From: an uncultured Treponema sp.
GTDB lineage: Bacteria > Spirochaetota > Spirochaetia > Treponematales > Treponemataceae
Reading direction: 5' to 3'
DNA length: 13,390 nucleotides
Assembly: GCA_946538795.1 (NCBI GenBank)
Contig: CAMNGY010000005.1
Location: 1-13,390, forward strand
Shown: piece by piece, positions 7,406 through 13,390 of the stretch
How the letters are laid out: each line of letters begins with the position of its first letter
How positions within the stretch are numbered: position 1 is the first letter of the stretch
Position numbers and translations under genes: made by a program
Notes under the pieces: generated by a model
The model's database searches: none
What the model was told of the DNA's origin: nothing
The model's input: the letters and a program-made list of their open reading frames with translations, nothing else

Positions 7406-7443
7406 GAAGCAGCGTATCTTCGGCTTCCCGATGTGTGCTTTAA

Positions 7444-9891
7444 GTGGTAGAAAAGTTGAGCGGAAAAGGGCTGTTCTCTTTTGTAATTCTCATGTTCTCA
7501 TTCCTGCTGCTTCCGTTCTGCCTGGCGTCCTGCAACGGCAACGGAGGCAGTGCCGATTCTGCCGGTGAAGTGTATGTGCTGGCGGATGCCGGCGTCCCGG
7601 CCCAAGATTCGTCTTCATCCGCTTCCCAGGCAGAAAAGAATGGCCGCACAATCACGGCGGACGACATACTTACCCTGTCCAACTCCGATCAGTCCGACAG
7701 CATTGCGAACATCATATCGGCTCCGAAAGACGATCCCGAAAGCGTCCTTCCTGGCACGTGCACGATAACCCTGTCCGCATCCGACATAGGCCTGCCAGAT
7801 GGCGGCTCCGTCACTCTCACCATCATCGGGGACGGCATCGCCTATACGGCGGATGCCACTGACAGCTCCGACGGCAACGTCTGCTTTGAGATTCCGCAGA
7901 TAGAGGAAGGGGCGACCGTGACGGTCAGCGTCATCGTAAAAAGAGCCAGCGGTACGGTGGTGTGCGCGGGCAGCAAGACCCAGACGGTAAATGGCGGGGC
8001 AAGCCACATAAGCATCAGCCTGTTGCAGGACGATGTCTGGCGTCTGCCTGATCCGCTGACGGTCAGCGCCAGTCCGACGAGCATCACTTACGATATGACA
8101 GGCAGCTCCAGCCAGAGCGTGGCCTTCTCGGTTGCCGGGCTGATGCCTCTCGAGACGGGCAGCCTGTCGTTCAGCTGGGCGCTGGCGGACGGAACGCCCT
8201 TGGGGAGCGGGGATAGCGTGAGCGTGGATTTGGACACCCTGCTTGGCGGGCGTCCGACCTGTGGCGGAAGCTATACGCCGGCCGTGACGGTGTCGGCAAC
8301 TTATATCGATGAAGACGGAATCACGAGCACTTCAAGCGGAACCGGCCTTGCCAACATAGAGGTGCCGCCTCTTCCCAAACCCTTGCTGGATATATTAAGC
8401 AACGGCCCGGCGGTGACGGGAGCTGAGAACACCTACATAGCAGCGAGCAACACCGACATGAGCAAGACCACGCTCAGCCTGGGCATCTCCAACTCGGCGG
8501 ACATGCCCGCGGGCACCACGCTCGTCTACACCGTTAATGGCATGGACATAAACGGAACGCCCGGAAGCCAGAGCATCACCAGGTTGGGCAGCGTGGGCTA
8601 CAGCGCACTGCCCGAGTCCGTCATCATCAGCTGTACGGCGCACTGCCCGGGCTATGATGATGTGGCCGGAGACCCGGTCACGGTGTACTTCCTGCCCCGC
8701 ATCCCGCCCTTTGAGGTCACGCTGGAGATTGGCATCCCCGCGTCCACTGCCGTAGCGGACGGCTCAGGCGGGAGCGTCAAGGTCCACTACCTGTCGGCCT
8801 CGCATCTGCCGACGACAACGGACACGCTGGGGTCGGCCCTCTTTACCTTCTCTGCCAGCCCTGTTGCCGTTCCCGCGGGGACGACGGCGGACGACTTTGC
8901 CGCAAGCGGCTACAGCTACGACTGGACGGTGGACGGTGTGTCCCTGGGGACGGACTTCGACGACGGCACGGTGGACCTGCACCTGCCGAACCTGGGCATA
9001 ACGGACATCGCCTCGATGCCGACCGTGCGGACCAACTACACGATAGGCTGCAAGGTGAGCAGGGCAGACACCGGCGAAAACGTGGAGAAGACCTATGCGC
9101 TTACCCTTGAGCCGAAGCTCCATACGGTCTGTTTTATGAGTAACAGCTCAACCGTCGCTGCGACCCTGCCGGTTCTGGACGGCAGCTCCGTCTGGGACGG
9201 GACGGATGCGGACGGAAAGTGTGTCTGGGATGACAGCAAGGCCAGCCCCCCGGTCATAAGGCATCCGGGCACTCCGGCCTTCTTCGACGGCTGGTATACG
9301 GATGACTCTTTGACGACTCCCTTCTCCCTTGGCGCTGCCATCACGGCAGATGCCGATGCCTACGCCAGGTGGCAGGGTGTGTATGAGGAAAAGCGCAACC
9401 CCAGCCCTCCGGACTTCATTGACTTCATTGATGAAGATGGCAGTGGCCATTCCTATCTTTTTGATATGGAGGACTTTACTTATTCTGCTGGCACTTGGTC
9501 CTCTGCAATAAAGCTTAAGAACTCCTTTACGGACTCGACCACGACCGTCTACATGGACATCCGGGGTACGAACAAGAGCATCGGGTACAACCACGGAGGC
9601 ATAAAGTTCTTTGGCGACGAAACCTCCGGCTCGACGGATGGAGGTACAATAAACGTCATCTTCTCCACGTCTACAACGGGAACCTTGGAGCTGGGGTTTC
9701 GGGACGGCACCCATGGGAACATTGAGTGTGTTTTTAACGTCGAGGGAAACATAAGTGTTGACCCCAACTGCACCGTCTCCGAGATGAAGGTCGGCAGCAC
9801 CGAGTATCCGGACTGGGACTCGTTCATCACCGAAGCACGGGCGAATAGGAGCGCAAACACAAACGCGAGCTTCAGGATCACCCGCAACTAG
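7444..9891 (+). CDS. Large secreted lipoprotein with Ig/PKD-like modules and an InlB-B-like repeat
   Basis: This is an 815-codon gene. The first 30 residues are a lipoprotein signal (GLFSFVILMFSFLLL core, CLASC lipobox, Cys30). Start is GTG 7444 or TTG 7456; neither has a good ribosome site. The mature chain is Ser/Thr/Asp/Gly-rich with beta-sandwich character. Two stretches look related, around residues 200-285 (FSWALADGTPLG...VDLD) and 425-555 (YDWTVDGVSLG...VDL), suggesting duplicated PKD/Ig-like units. Residues about 612-643 (FFDGWYTDDS...AYARW) match the end of a Listeria-Bacteroides (InlB B) repeat. The last 150 residues form another beta-rich region. It is likely displayed on the cell surface or periplasmic face, for binding or adhesion. 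Function is not known. Base composition drops in GC around 9410-9510, at the join to the final domain. Confidence 0.78.
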   Translation: MVEKLSGKGLFSFVILMFSFLLLPFCLASCNGNGGSADSAGEVYVLADAGVPAQDSSSSASQAEKNGRTITADDILTLSNSDQSDSIANIISAPKDDPESVLPGTCTITLSASDIGLPDGGSVTLTIIGDGIAYTADATDSSDGNVCFEIPQIEEGATVTVSVIVKRASGTVVCAGSKTQTVNGGASHISISLLQDDVWRLPDPLTVSASPTSITYDMTGSSSQSVAFSVAGLMPLETGSLSFSWALADGTPLGSGDSVSVDLDTLLGGRPTCGGSYTPAVTVSATYIDEDGITSTSSGTGLANIEVPPLPKPLLDILSNGPAVTGAENTYIAASNTDMSKTTLSLGISNSADMPAGTTLVYTVNGMDINGTPGSQSITRLGSVGYSALPESVIISCTAHCPGYDDVAGDPVTVYFLPRIPPFEVTLEIGIPASTAVADGSGGSVKVHYLSASHLPTTTDTLGSALFTFSASPVAVPAGTTADDFAASGYSYDWTVDGVSLGTDFDDGTVDLHLPNLGITDIASMPTVRTNYTIGCKVSRADTGENVEKTYALTLEPKLHTVCFMSNSSTVAATLPVLDGSSVWDGTDADGKCVWDDSKASPPVIRHPGTPAFFDGWYTDDSLTTPFSLGAAITADADAYARWQGVYEEKRNPSPPDFIDFIDEDGSGHSYLFDMEDFTYSAGTWSSAIKLKNSFTDSTTTVYMDIRGTNKSIGYNHGGIKFFGDETSGSTDGGTINVIFSTSTTGTLELGFRDGTHGNIECVFNVEGNISVDPNCTVSEMKVGSTEYPDWDSFITEARANRSANTNASFRITRN

Positions 9892-9906
9892 GGGAGCATG
9901 GAACCC

Positions 9907-10016
9907 GGGCGGGTGCAGGGGCTCACACGGGCGGGTGCGGAATCTCACACGGACGGGTGCTGAATCTCACACGGACGGGTGCTGAATCTCACACGGACGA
10001 GTGCGGAATCTGAGGC
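9907..10016 (+). repeat. Five tandem copies of a 22-bp repeat
   Basis: Copies lie at 9907-9928, 9929-9950, 9951-9972, 9973-9994 and 9995-10016. Copies 3 and 4 are identical; copies 1, 2 and 5 differ at a few positions, with copy 5 degenerate at its end. The shared core is GACGGGTGCTGAATCTCACA. The unit is not a multiple of three, so it does not encode a peptide repeat, and there are no spacers, so it is not a CRISPR. The array begins 15 bp after the lipoprotein stop and ends about 60 bp before the antitoxin gene. Confidence 0.9.
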
Positions 10017-10021
10017 TCTCA

Positions 10022-10051
10022 CCCCCCGCCCCTAGCCAAGCTGCCCCCGCC
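10022..10051 (+). repeat. C-rich direct repeat, left copy (flanks toxin-antitoxin module)
   Basis: Six C, G, four C, then TAGCCAAGCTG and five C. It aligns to 10677-10706 with 27 of 30 bases identical. It lies directly after the 22-bp tandem array and just upstream of the antitoxin promoter. Confidence 0.8.
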
Positions 10052-10052
10052 G

Positions 10053-10061
10053 TGCTAGAAT
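10053..10061 (+). promoter_or_regulatory. Extended -10 promoter element of the toxin-antitoxin operon
   Basis: TGC followed by TAGAAT (10056-10061) is an extended -10. A weak -35 (TAGCCA, 10033-10038, four of six) lies 17 bp upstream, inside the C-rich repeat. The expected start is about 10068, and GGAGG at 10068-10072 is the ribosome site of the antitoxin. Confidence 0.5.
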
Positions 10062-10078
10062 AAGGATGGAGGCAGTTC

Positions 10079-10300
10079 GTGTCATACGCAGTTCTTGAGA
10101 ACAAGTTGAAGTCACTTCCGCAAACAGCACTGGAAGAGGTCTCTTCCTACGTGGATTACGTTTTTTTTAAATTTGCCCTGTCTGAGAAACGGCAGCTTCC
10201 TTCCAGCAGGAAGAAGGGCTTCGGTTGCCTGAAGGATATTCCATGCAAGATGTCCCCGGATTTTGATGAGCCGCTCGAGGAATTCGCGGAGTATATGTGA
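10079..10300 (+). CDS. Antitoxin, DUF2281-like, partner of the PIN toxin
   Basis: This is a 73-residue protein with a GTG start chosen by GGAGG (10068-10072) at 6-nt spacing. The N-terminal helix region (KLKSLPQTALEEVSSYVDYV) and the C-terminal FDEPLEEFAEYM tail are typical of DUF2281 antitoxins, whose C-terminal acidic tail occupies the toxin. The mid part (RKKGFGCLKDIPCKMSPD) is the usual linker. The protein is expected to bind and neutralise the next gene's product, and may repress the operon. It overlaps the toxin gene by 1-4 bp, giving a coupled pair. The pair is less GC-biased than neighbouring genes and is bracketed by repeats, which suggests it was acquired. I am fairly sure of the pairing and less sure of the exact family name. 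Confidence 0.8.
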   Translation: MSYAVLENKLKSLPQTALEEVSSYVDYVFFKFALSEKRQLPSSRKKGFGCLKDIPCKMSPDFDEPLEEFAEYM

Positions 10301-10674
10301 TGTACTTGCTGGACACCCATGCGATAATCTGGTATGTAACTGGCAACGAAGAGCTTTCCAAGTCGGCCCGGGACTTGATGGAAACGAGCCGTTGTTTTTT
10401 CAGTTATGCCTCTCTATGGGAGATCGCCATAAAACAGGCAAAAGGTACCCTCGAATTTTGTATTTCCATACCAAGACTGAAGGAAGCATTGGAAAATGAG
10501 GAATTCGTGTATCTTTACCCGACAGAATATGATGCGGAAAGGTTGAAGGACTTGCCAGACATCCACAAAGACCCTTTTGACCGGCTTTTGATCGCACAGG
10601 CGATTGGGAATGACCTGACGATAATCACAAGGGATTCACGGATTCCTTTGTATGACGTGAAGACGATCTGGTAA
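10300..10674 (+). CDS. PIN-domain ribonuclease toxin (VapC-like)
   Basis: This is a 124-residue protein, MYLLDTHAIIWYVTG from the ATG at 10300. The family is metal-dependent RNases that cleave tRNA, rRNA or mRNA. The four PIN acidic residues are all present: D5 (LLDTHAI), E41 (SLWEIAIK), D94 (HKDPFDRLLIAQA) and D112 (IITRDSRI), so it should be active. The length is normal. A GTG at 10297 could also serve, as it overlaps the antitoxin stop as GTGA; the ATG is preferred because family members begin at this point. GGAG at 10288-10291 lies 8 nt before the ATG. Codon choice is less GC-rich than in the adjacent gpmI. It would poison cells that lose the antitoxin, or act in stress or phage response; the RNA target is unknown. 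Confidence 0.88.
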   Translation: MYLLDTHAIIWYVTGNEELSKSARDLMETSRCFFSYASLWEIAIKQAKGTLEFCISIPRLKEALENEEFVYLYPTEYDAERLKDLPDIHKDPFDRLLIAQAIGNDLTIITRDSRIPLYDVKTIW

Positions 10675-10676
10675 AG

Positions 10677-10706
10677 CCCCCCGCCCCCAGCCAAGCCGCC
10701 CCCTCC
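10677..10706 (+). repeat. C-rich direct repeat, right copy (flanks toxin-antitoxin module)
   Basis: The same motif as 10022-10051 (six C, G, five C, AGCCAAGCCG, five C), three mismatches in 30. It begins 3 nt after the toxin stop. On the opposite strand the runs at 10677-10708 (6, 5, 5 and 4 G) could fold as a G-quadruplex with one long loop. Confidence 0.8.
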
Positions 10707-10717
10707 CCTCCGCCCGA

Positions 10718-10746
10718 TTGTACAAATCCGCCAAATTCTGTAAAAT
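10718..10746 (+). promoter_or_regulatory. Probable gpmI promoter
   Basis: TTGTAC (10718-10723), 17-bp spacer, TAAAAT (10741-10746, five of six). The start would be near 10753, giving a leader of about 30 nt. AGGAG (10772-10776) lies 7 nt before the gpmI ATG at 10784. The region is AT-rich compared with its flanks. Confidence 0.55.
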
Positions 10747-10783
10747 CATCAATAAATAAGTACACGTTAACAGGAGTTTATAT

Positions 10784-12448
10784 ATGGCAGATACGATGCA
10801 TGCGTTGCAGAAGAACCCCAACTGGAAGGGGAGGCGCGGCCCGGTCGTCCTCGTGATTATGGACGGCGTGGGCTACGGCAAGTACGAGGACGGGGACGCG
10901 GTCAAGGCCGCCCGGATGAAGTACCTGGACTGGTTCACGGCAAACTGCCCCCACACCAAGCTCAAGGCCCACGGAACGGCGGTCGGCCTTCCCAGCGATG
11001 ACGACATGGGCAACAGCGAGGTCGGCCACAACGCGATGGGCTGCGGCCGCGTCTTCGCTCAGGGAGCCAAGCTGGTCGGCGAGTCCATCGCCAACGGCTC
11101 CATGTTCCAGGCCGCGACCTGGAAGAAGCTGGTCAAGAACGTAAACGACAAGGGCAGCACCCTGCACTTCATCGGCCTTGTGTCCGACGGCAACGTGCAC
11201 TCCCACATAGACCACCTGAAGGCGATGATCACCCAGGCAAGCAAGGACGGGGTCAAGAAGCTCCGCGTCCATGCCCTGCTGGACGGCCGCGACGTGGACC
11301 CCACCTCCGCACTCAACTACATCACCCCGCTCGAGGAGTTCCTGGCGGGCTTTGCTGGCGTGGACTACCGGATCGCTTCCGGCGGCGGCCGCATGTACAT
11401 GACGATGGACCGCTACAACGCGGACTGGAGCATGGTGGAGCGCGGCTGGAAGGCCCACGTCCTGGGCGAGGGCCGCATGTTCGACAGCGCGACCAAGGCG
11501 ATCGAGACCTACCGCTCAGAAGTTCCCGGCATCCTTGACCAGGACATGCACGAGTTCGTCATCGCCGAGGGCGGCAAGCCCGTCGGCACGATCGAGGACG
11601 GCGACAGCGTCATCTACTTCAACTTCCGCGGCGACCGCGCCCTGGAGATGACCCGCGCATTCGAGACCCCCAAGGGCGGCGACCTGCCCTTTGACCGCAA
11701 GCGCGTCCCGGCAGTGGAGTACGCCGGCATGATGGAGTACGACGGCGACGCCCACGTGCCCGCCCAGTACCTGGTGAACCCGCCGAGCATCGACCGCACG
11801 ATGGGCGAATACCTGACCAAGACCGGCGTGAAGCTCCTCGCCATCTCCGAGACCCAGAAGTACGGGCACGTGACCTACTTCTTCAACGGAAACAAGCAGG
11901 GCAAGTTCGACGAGAAGCTTGAGGACTACGTGGAGGTCCCCTCCGACGTGGTGCCCTTCGAGCAGCGGCCCTGGATGAAGTGCGCGGAAATCACCGACAA
12001 GGTTATCGAGGCGATCAAGAGCGGCAAGTACGACCACATCCGCCTGAACTTCCCGAACGGCGACATGGTGGGCCACACCGGCGTGTTCAACGCGGTCGTC
12101 TGTTCCATGGAAGGAATGGACCTGCAGCTGGGCAGGCTCAAGGCGGCGATCGATGAGGCGGGCGGCATCCTCTGCCTGACCGCCGACCACGGCAACTCGG
12201 ACGACATGTACGAGCACGCCAAGGACGGCAGCGTCAAGAAGGACAAGTCCGGCGAGCCCAAGGCCAAGACGAGCCACTCGCTCAACCCCGTCCCGGGCAT
12301 CATCTACGACCCCGAGTACAAGGGCGAGTACGACAACACGAAGCTCAACGACGGTCTGGGAATCAGCTCATGGCCGGCAACGCTGATTAATTTGATGGGG
12401 TACGTCCCGCCGACGGATTATGACAAGAGTATCATAAACCTGAAATAG
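10784..12448 (+). CDS. gpmI: 2,3-bisphosphoglycerate-independent phosphoglycerate mutase
   Basis: This is a 554-residue cytoplasmic enzyme of glycolysis and gluconeogenesis that interconverts 3- and 2-phosphoglycerate with two divalent metals. It belongs to the alkaline-phosphatase superfamily. VIMDGVGYG (24-32) carries metal-ligand D27; DDMGNSEVGHNAMG (73-86) holds the phosphorylated nucleophile S78. LVSDGNVHSHIDHL, LLDGRDVDP and YFNFRGDRALEM are the phosphotransferase-domain signatures, ETQKYGH (356-362) the conserved Lys, and NGDMVGHTG (425-433), TADHGNSD (466-473) and KTSHSLNPVP (495-504) the metal-binding sites. All expected residues are present and the length suits the family. Codon use is strongly biased, as for a highly expressed gene, except for the last 20 codons or so (from about 12385), which use ATT, AAT, TTG, AGT, ATA and AAA. 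A second copy of the last 50 bp follows downstream. Confidence 0.97.
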   Translation: MADTMHALQKNPNWKGRRGPVVLVIMDGVGYGKYEDGDAVKAARMKYLDWFTANCPHTKLKAHGTAVGLPSDDDMGNSEVGHNAMGCGRVFAQGAKLVGESIANGSMFQAATWKKLVKNVNDKGSTLHFIGLVSDGNVHSHIDHLKAMITQASKDGVKKLRVHALLDGRDVDPTSALNYITPLEEFLAGFAGVDYRIASGGGRMYMTMDRYNADWSMVERGWKAHVLGEGRMFDSATKAIETYRSEVPGILDQDMHEFVIAEGGKPVGTIEDGDSVIYFNFRGDRALEMTRAFETPKGGDLPFDRKRVPAVEYAGMMEYDGDAHVPAQYLVNPPSIDRTMGEYLTKTGVKLLAISETQKYGHVTYFFNGNKQGKFDEKLEDYVEVPSDVVPFEQRPWMKCAEITDKVIEAIKSGKYDHIRLNFPNGDMVGHTGVFNAVVCSMEGMDLQLGRLKAAIDEAGGILCLTADHGNSDDMYEHAKDGSVKKDKSGEPKAKTSHSLNPVPGIIYDPEYKGEYDNTKLNDGLGISSWPATLINLMGYVPPTDYDKSIINLK

Positions 12449-12550
12449 TCAGTGCGAGTTTGCCGCAGGCAAACTCGTTAAGGTCGCTTTAGCGACCGAC
12501 GGTACGTGCCGCCGACGGATTATGACAAGAGCATGGTCAACCTGAAGTAA
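12399..12550 (+). repeat. Direct duplication of the gpmI 3' end (12399-12448 and 12501-12550)
   Basis: The last 50 bp of gpmI (stop TAG) recurs exactly 102 bp downstream, with 43 of 50 bases identical and ending in its own TAA. In the gpmI frame the copies end YVPPTDYDKSIINLK and YVPPTDYDKSMVNLK. Six of the seven differences fall on third codon positions. The second copy is a headless remnant, not a gene. A 52-bp palindrome-rich spacer separates them. Confidence 0.9.
12455..12497 (+). repeat. Two adjacent perfect palindromes between the gpmI tail copies
   Basis: CGAGTTTGCC (12455-12464), loop GCA, GGCAAACTCG (12468-12477) is a 10-bp stem. GGTCGC (12482-12487), loop TTTA, GCGACC (12492-12497) is a 6-bp stem. 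Neither has a following T-run. A related small palindrome, GCCGC-TTCA-GCGGC, lies at 12556-12569, just past the second tail copy. Confidence 0.7.
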
Positions 12551-12572
12551 TTAACGCCGCTTCAGCGGCCGG

Positions 12573-12611
12573 GCCGTACTGTAAGGCTTTTCTTGCAGTA
12601 CGGCTTTTTTT
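12573..12611 (+). terminator. Strong intrinsic terminator after gpmI
   Basis: A 13-bp stem (12573-12585 with 12592-12604, one T-G wobble) encloses a 6-nt loop GCTTTT and is followed by seven T (12605-12611). It lies after the second, remnant copy of the gpmI 3' end, as expected if that copy is the original gene end. Confidence 0.9.
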
Positions 12612-12759
12612 GTGCGGACGCATAATCCAAACCCGCTGTCAAAGCGGAATCTGCACGGCCTCTATACTTGCACCGTCCGGCGGGGCCGGGGAAAACGGCG
12701 GCCCGAAAAGCAAATGCCTTGATACAAGGTCGAGGAAGAAGGCGACGCATACAGAAAGG

Positions 12760-13185
12760 ATGCGGACCAAAGCCCGGCGCAATCACAAGGACAGTCTTTT
12801 TTGTCGCCTGTTCTCGGACAGGAATAATGCCTTGTCGCTTTACAATGCGCTGACGGAGGCAGTCGATGCCGCGGTGGACACGTGTATCAGGAGGGGCGGA
12901 AAGCTCGCGGATTTTATGAGGAAGCATAAGGCGGAGGTGAACAGCATGTATTTGTTTGGAGTTGACTTTGAGGCAATTCATAGAGAGGCCATGCAGAGAG
13001 AAGCTCAAGAGAAGTTGAAAGAAGCATGGGCGGATGGAATAACACAAGGCCAGGAACGGGCTCTCCGCAACCTGATGGACAGTTTGTCCATGACGGCGGA
13101 GCAGGCGATGGACGCGCTGAAGATACCCGCGGAAGAGCGGGAGAAGTACGCGGCCAGGCTGGGCGTGGTCCCGGCGGAGGCGTAG
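12760..13185 (+). pseudogene. Rpn-family (PD-(D/E)XK nuclease) remnant with the catalytic core missing
   Basis: This open frame of 141 residues joins the start of an Rpn-type protein to its end. Residues 9-32 (NHKDSLFCRLFSDRNNALSLYNALT) are the N-terminal helix region that normally leads into the nuclease fold. Residues 33-60 (EAVDAAVDTCIRRGGKLADF..HKAEV) and the C-terminal coiled region ending in MTAEQAMDALKIPAEEREKYAARL normally follow that fold. The roughly 180-200 residues between, which carry the catalytic acidic and Lys residues, are absent and the reading frame is kept across the join near 12853. The family's full length is about 300 residues. The ATG at 12760 is chosen because the protein from there starts as relatives do, although AAGG touches it with no spacing. 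The frame is open further upstream (to 12610) without family similarity. It may be a silent remnant or a small non-catalytic protein. Confidence 0.75.
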
Positions 13186-13390
13186 CAGGGCGGCGGCCCC
13201 GCCACATCCCTGCCAGAACAAAGGCCCGCGGCCCCGTTAGAGCAGGGGCTGCCCACCACCACCCTCGCCCCCACCCGCACAAGGCTCCCCCCCCATCAAG
13301 GCCAGGCGGGCCCCCCGCATCGCCCGCCCGTGGAAGCGGCCCGTCCGTGGCACTACCCGCACCCCACCCCCGCGCCACCCCCAGCGCCCC
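13186..13390. other. C-rich non-coding end of the window
   Basis: These 205 bp after the Rpn remnant show strong C over G bias on the plus strand and no supported gene. A weak stem GCCCC/GGGGC (13231-13235 with 13245-13249) lacks a T-run. The last 29 bp (13362-13390) have four C-runs of 4, 5, 5 and 4, a G-quadruplex pattern on the minus strand. Confidence 0.5.

Noticed and set aside
9898..9963. Short frame of about 21 codons starting at ATG 9898 within the tandem repeats
   Set aside because: It is formed by repeats whose period is not a multiple of three and stops in the third copy; GGGAG in front is probably chance.
9907..10016. CRISPR array
   Set aside because: Repeats are directly adjacent at 22 bp with no spacers and no cas genes.
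11516..12277. 253-codon minus-strand open frame opposite gpmI
   Set aside because: It lies fully inside gpmI, is rich in Val/Leu/His/Ala from reverse codons, and has no recognisable domain or start signals.
12610..12759. N-terminal extension of the Rpn remnant from 12610
   Set aside because: The extension begins on the terminator T-run, shows no family similarity, and the family-like start is MRTKARRNHKDS at 12760.

Overview
This GC-rich bacterial window most resembles a host-associated Treponema (spirochaete). The evidence is two lipoproteins with an LASC-type lipobox, an Rpn/PD-(D/E)XK-family remnant of the kind that is abundant in treponemes, a long GpmI-type phosphoglycerate mutase, and a PIN/DUF2281 toxin-antitoxin pair. 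The genus is an inference from family recognition, not from a marker gene.

Left third (1-4495, minus strand). A cluster of five genes is transcribed leftward from a strong promoter at about 4510-4538. In order of transcription they are: a membrane protein joining a flippase-like LPG_synthase_TM region to a cytoplasmic APH/choline-kinase-like kinase; a HAD hydrolase (4-bp ATGA overlap); a SAM methyltransferase; a family 2 glycosyltransferase; and a sugar-phosphate-type nucleotidyltransferase cut by the window edge (second ATGA overlap). Kinase, phosphatase, nucleotidyltransferase, glycosyltransferase, methyltransferase and lipid-carrier-like membrane domain together suggest a pathway that activates a small molecule and attaches it to a surface glycan or lipid. 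The substrate cannot be read from the sequence.

Centre (4668-9891, plus strand). A class I/II aminotransferase diverges from the cluster. It has its own near-consensus promoter placed so that the transcript would begin at, or within three bases of, the internal ATG at 4740, so the protein is probably leaderless and 430 residues long. It is followed by a family 1 solute-binding lipoprotein with an unclear start, then an 815-codon secreted, Ig/PKD-like repeat lipoprotein.

Right third (9892-13390). Five 22-bp tandem repeats precede a toxin-antitoxin pair. The pair is bracketed by two nearly identical C-rich motifs about 655 bp apart. Next comes gpmI, followed by a second, slightly diverged copy of its own last 50 bp lying 102 bp downstream, a set of palindromes and a strong intrinsic terminator. 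A short Rpn-family gene follows whose nuclease core appears to have been removed in frame. The last 205 bp are non-coding, strongly C-rich and could form a G-quadruplex on the minus strand.

The most notable observations are the paired short-leader or leaderless divergent promoters, the diverged duplicate gpmI tail, the core-less Rpn gene, the flippase-kinase fusion, and the repeats around the toxin-antitoxin module.
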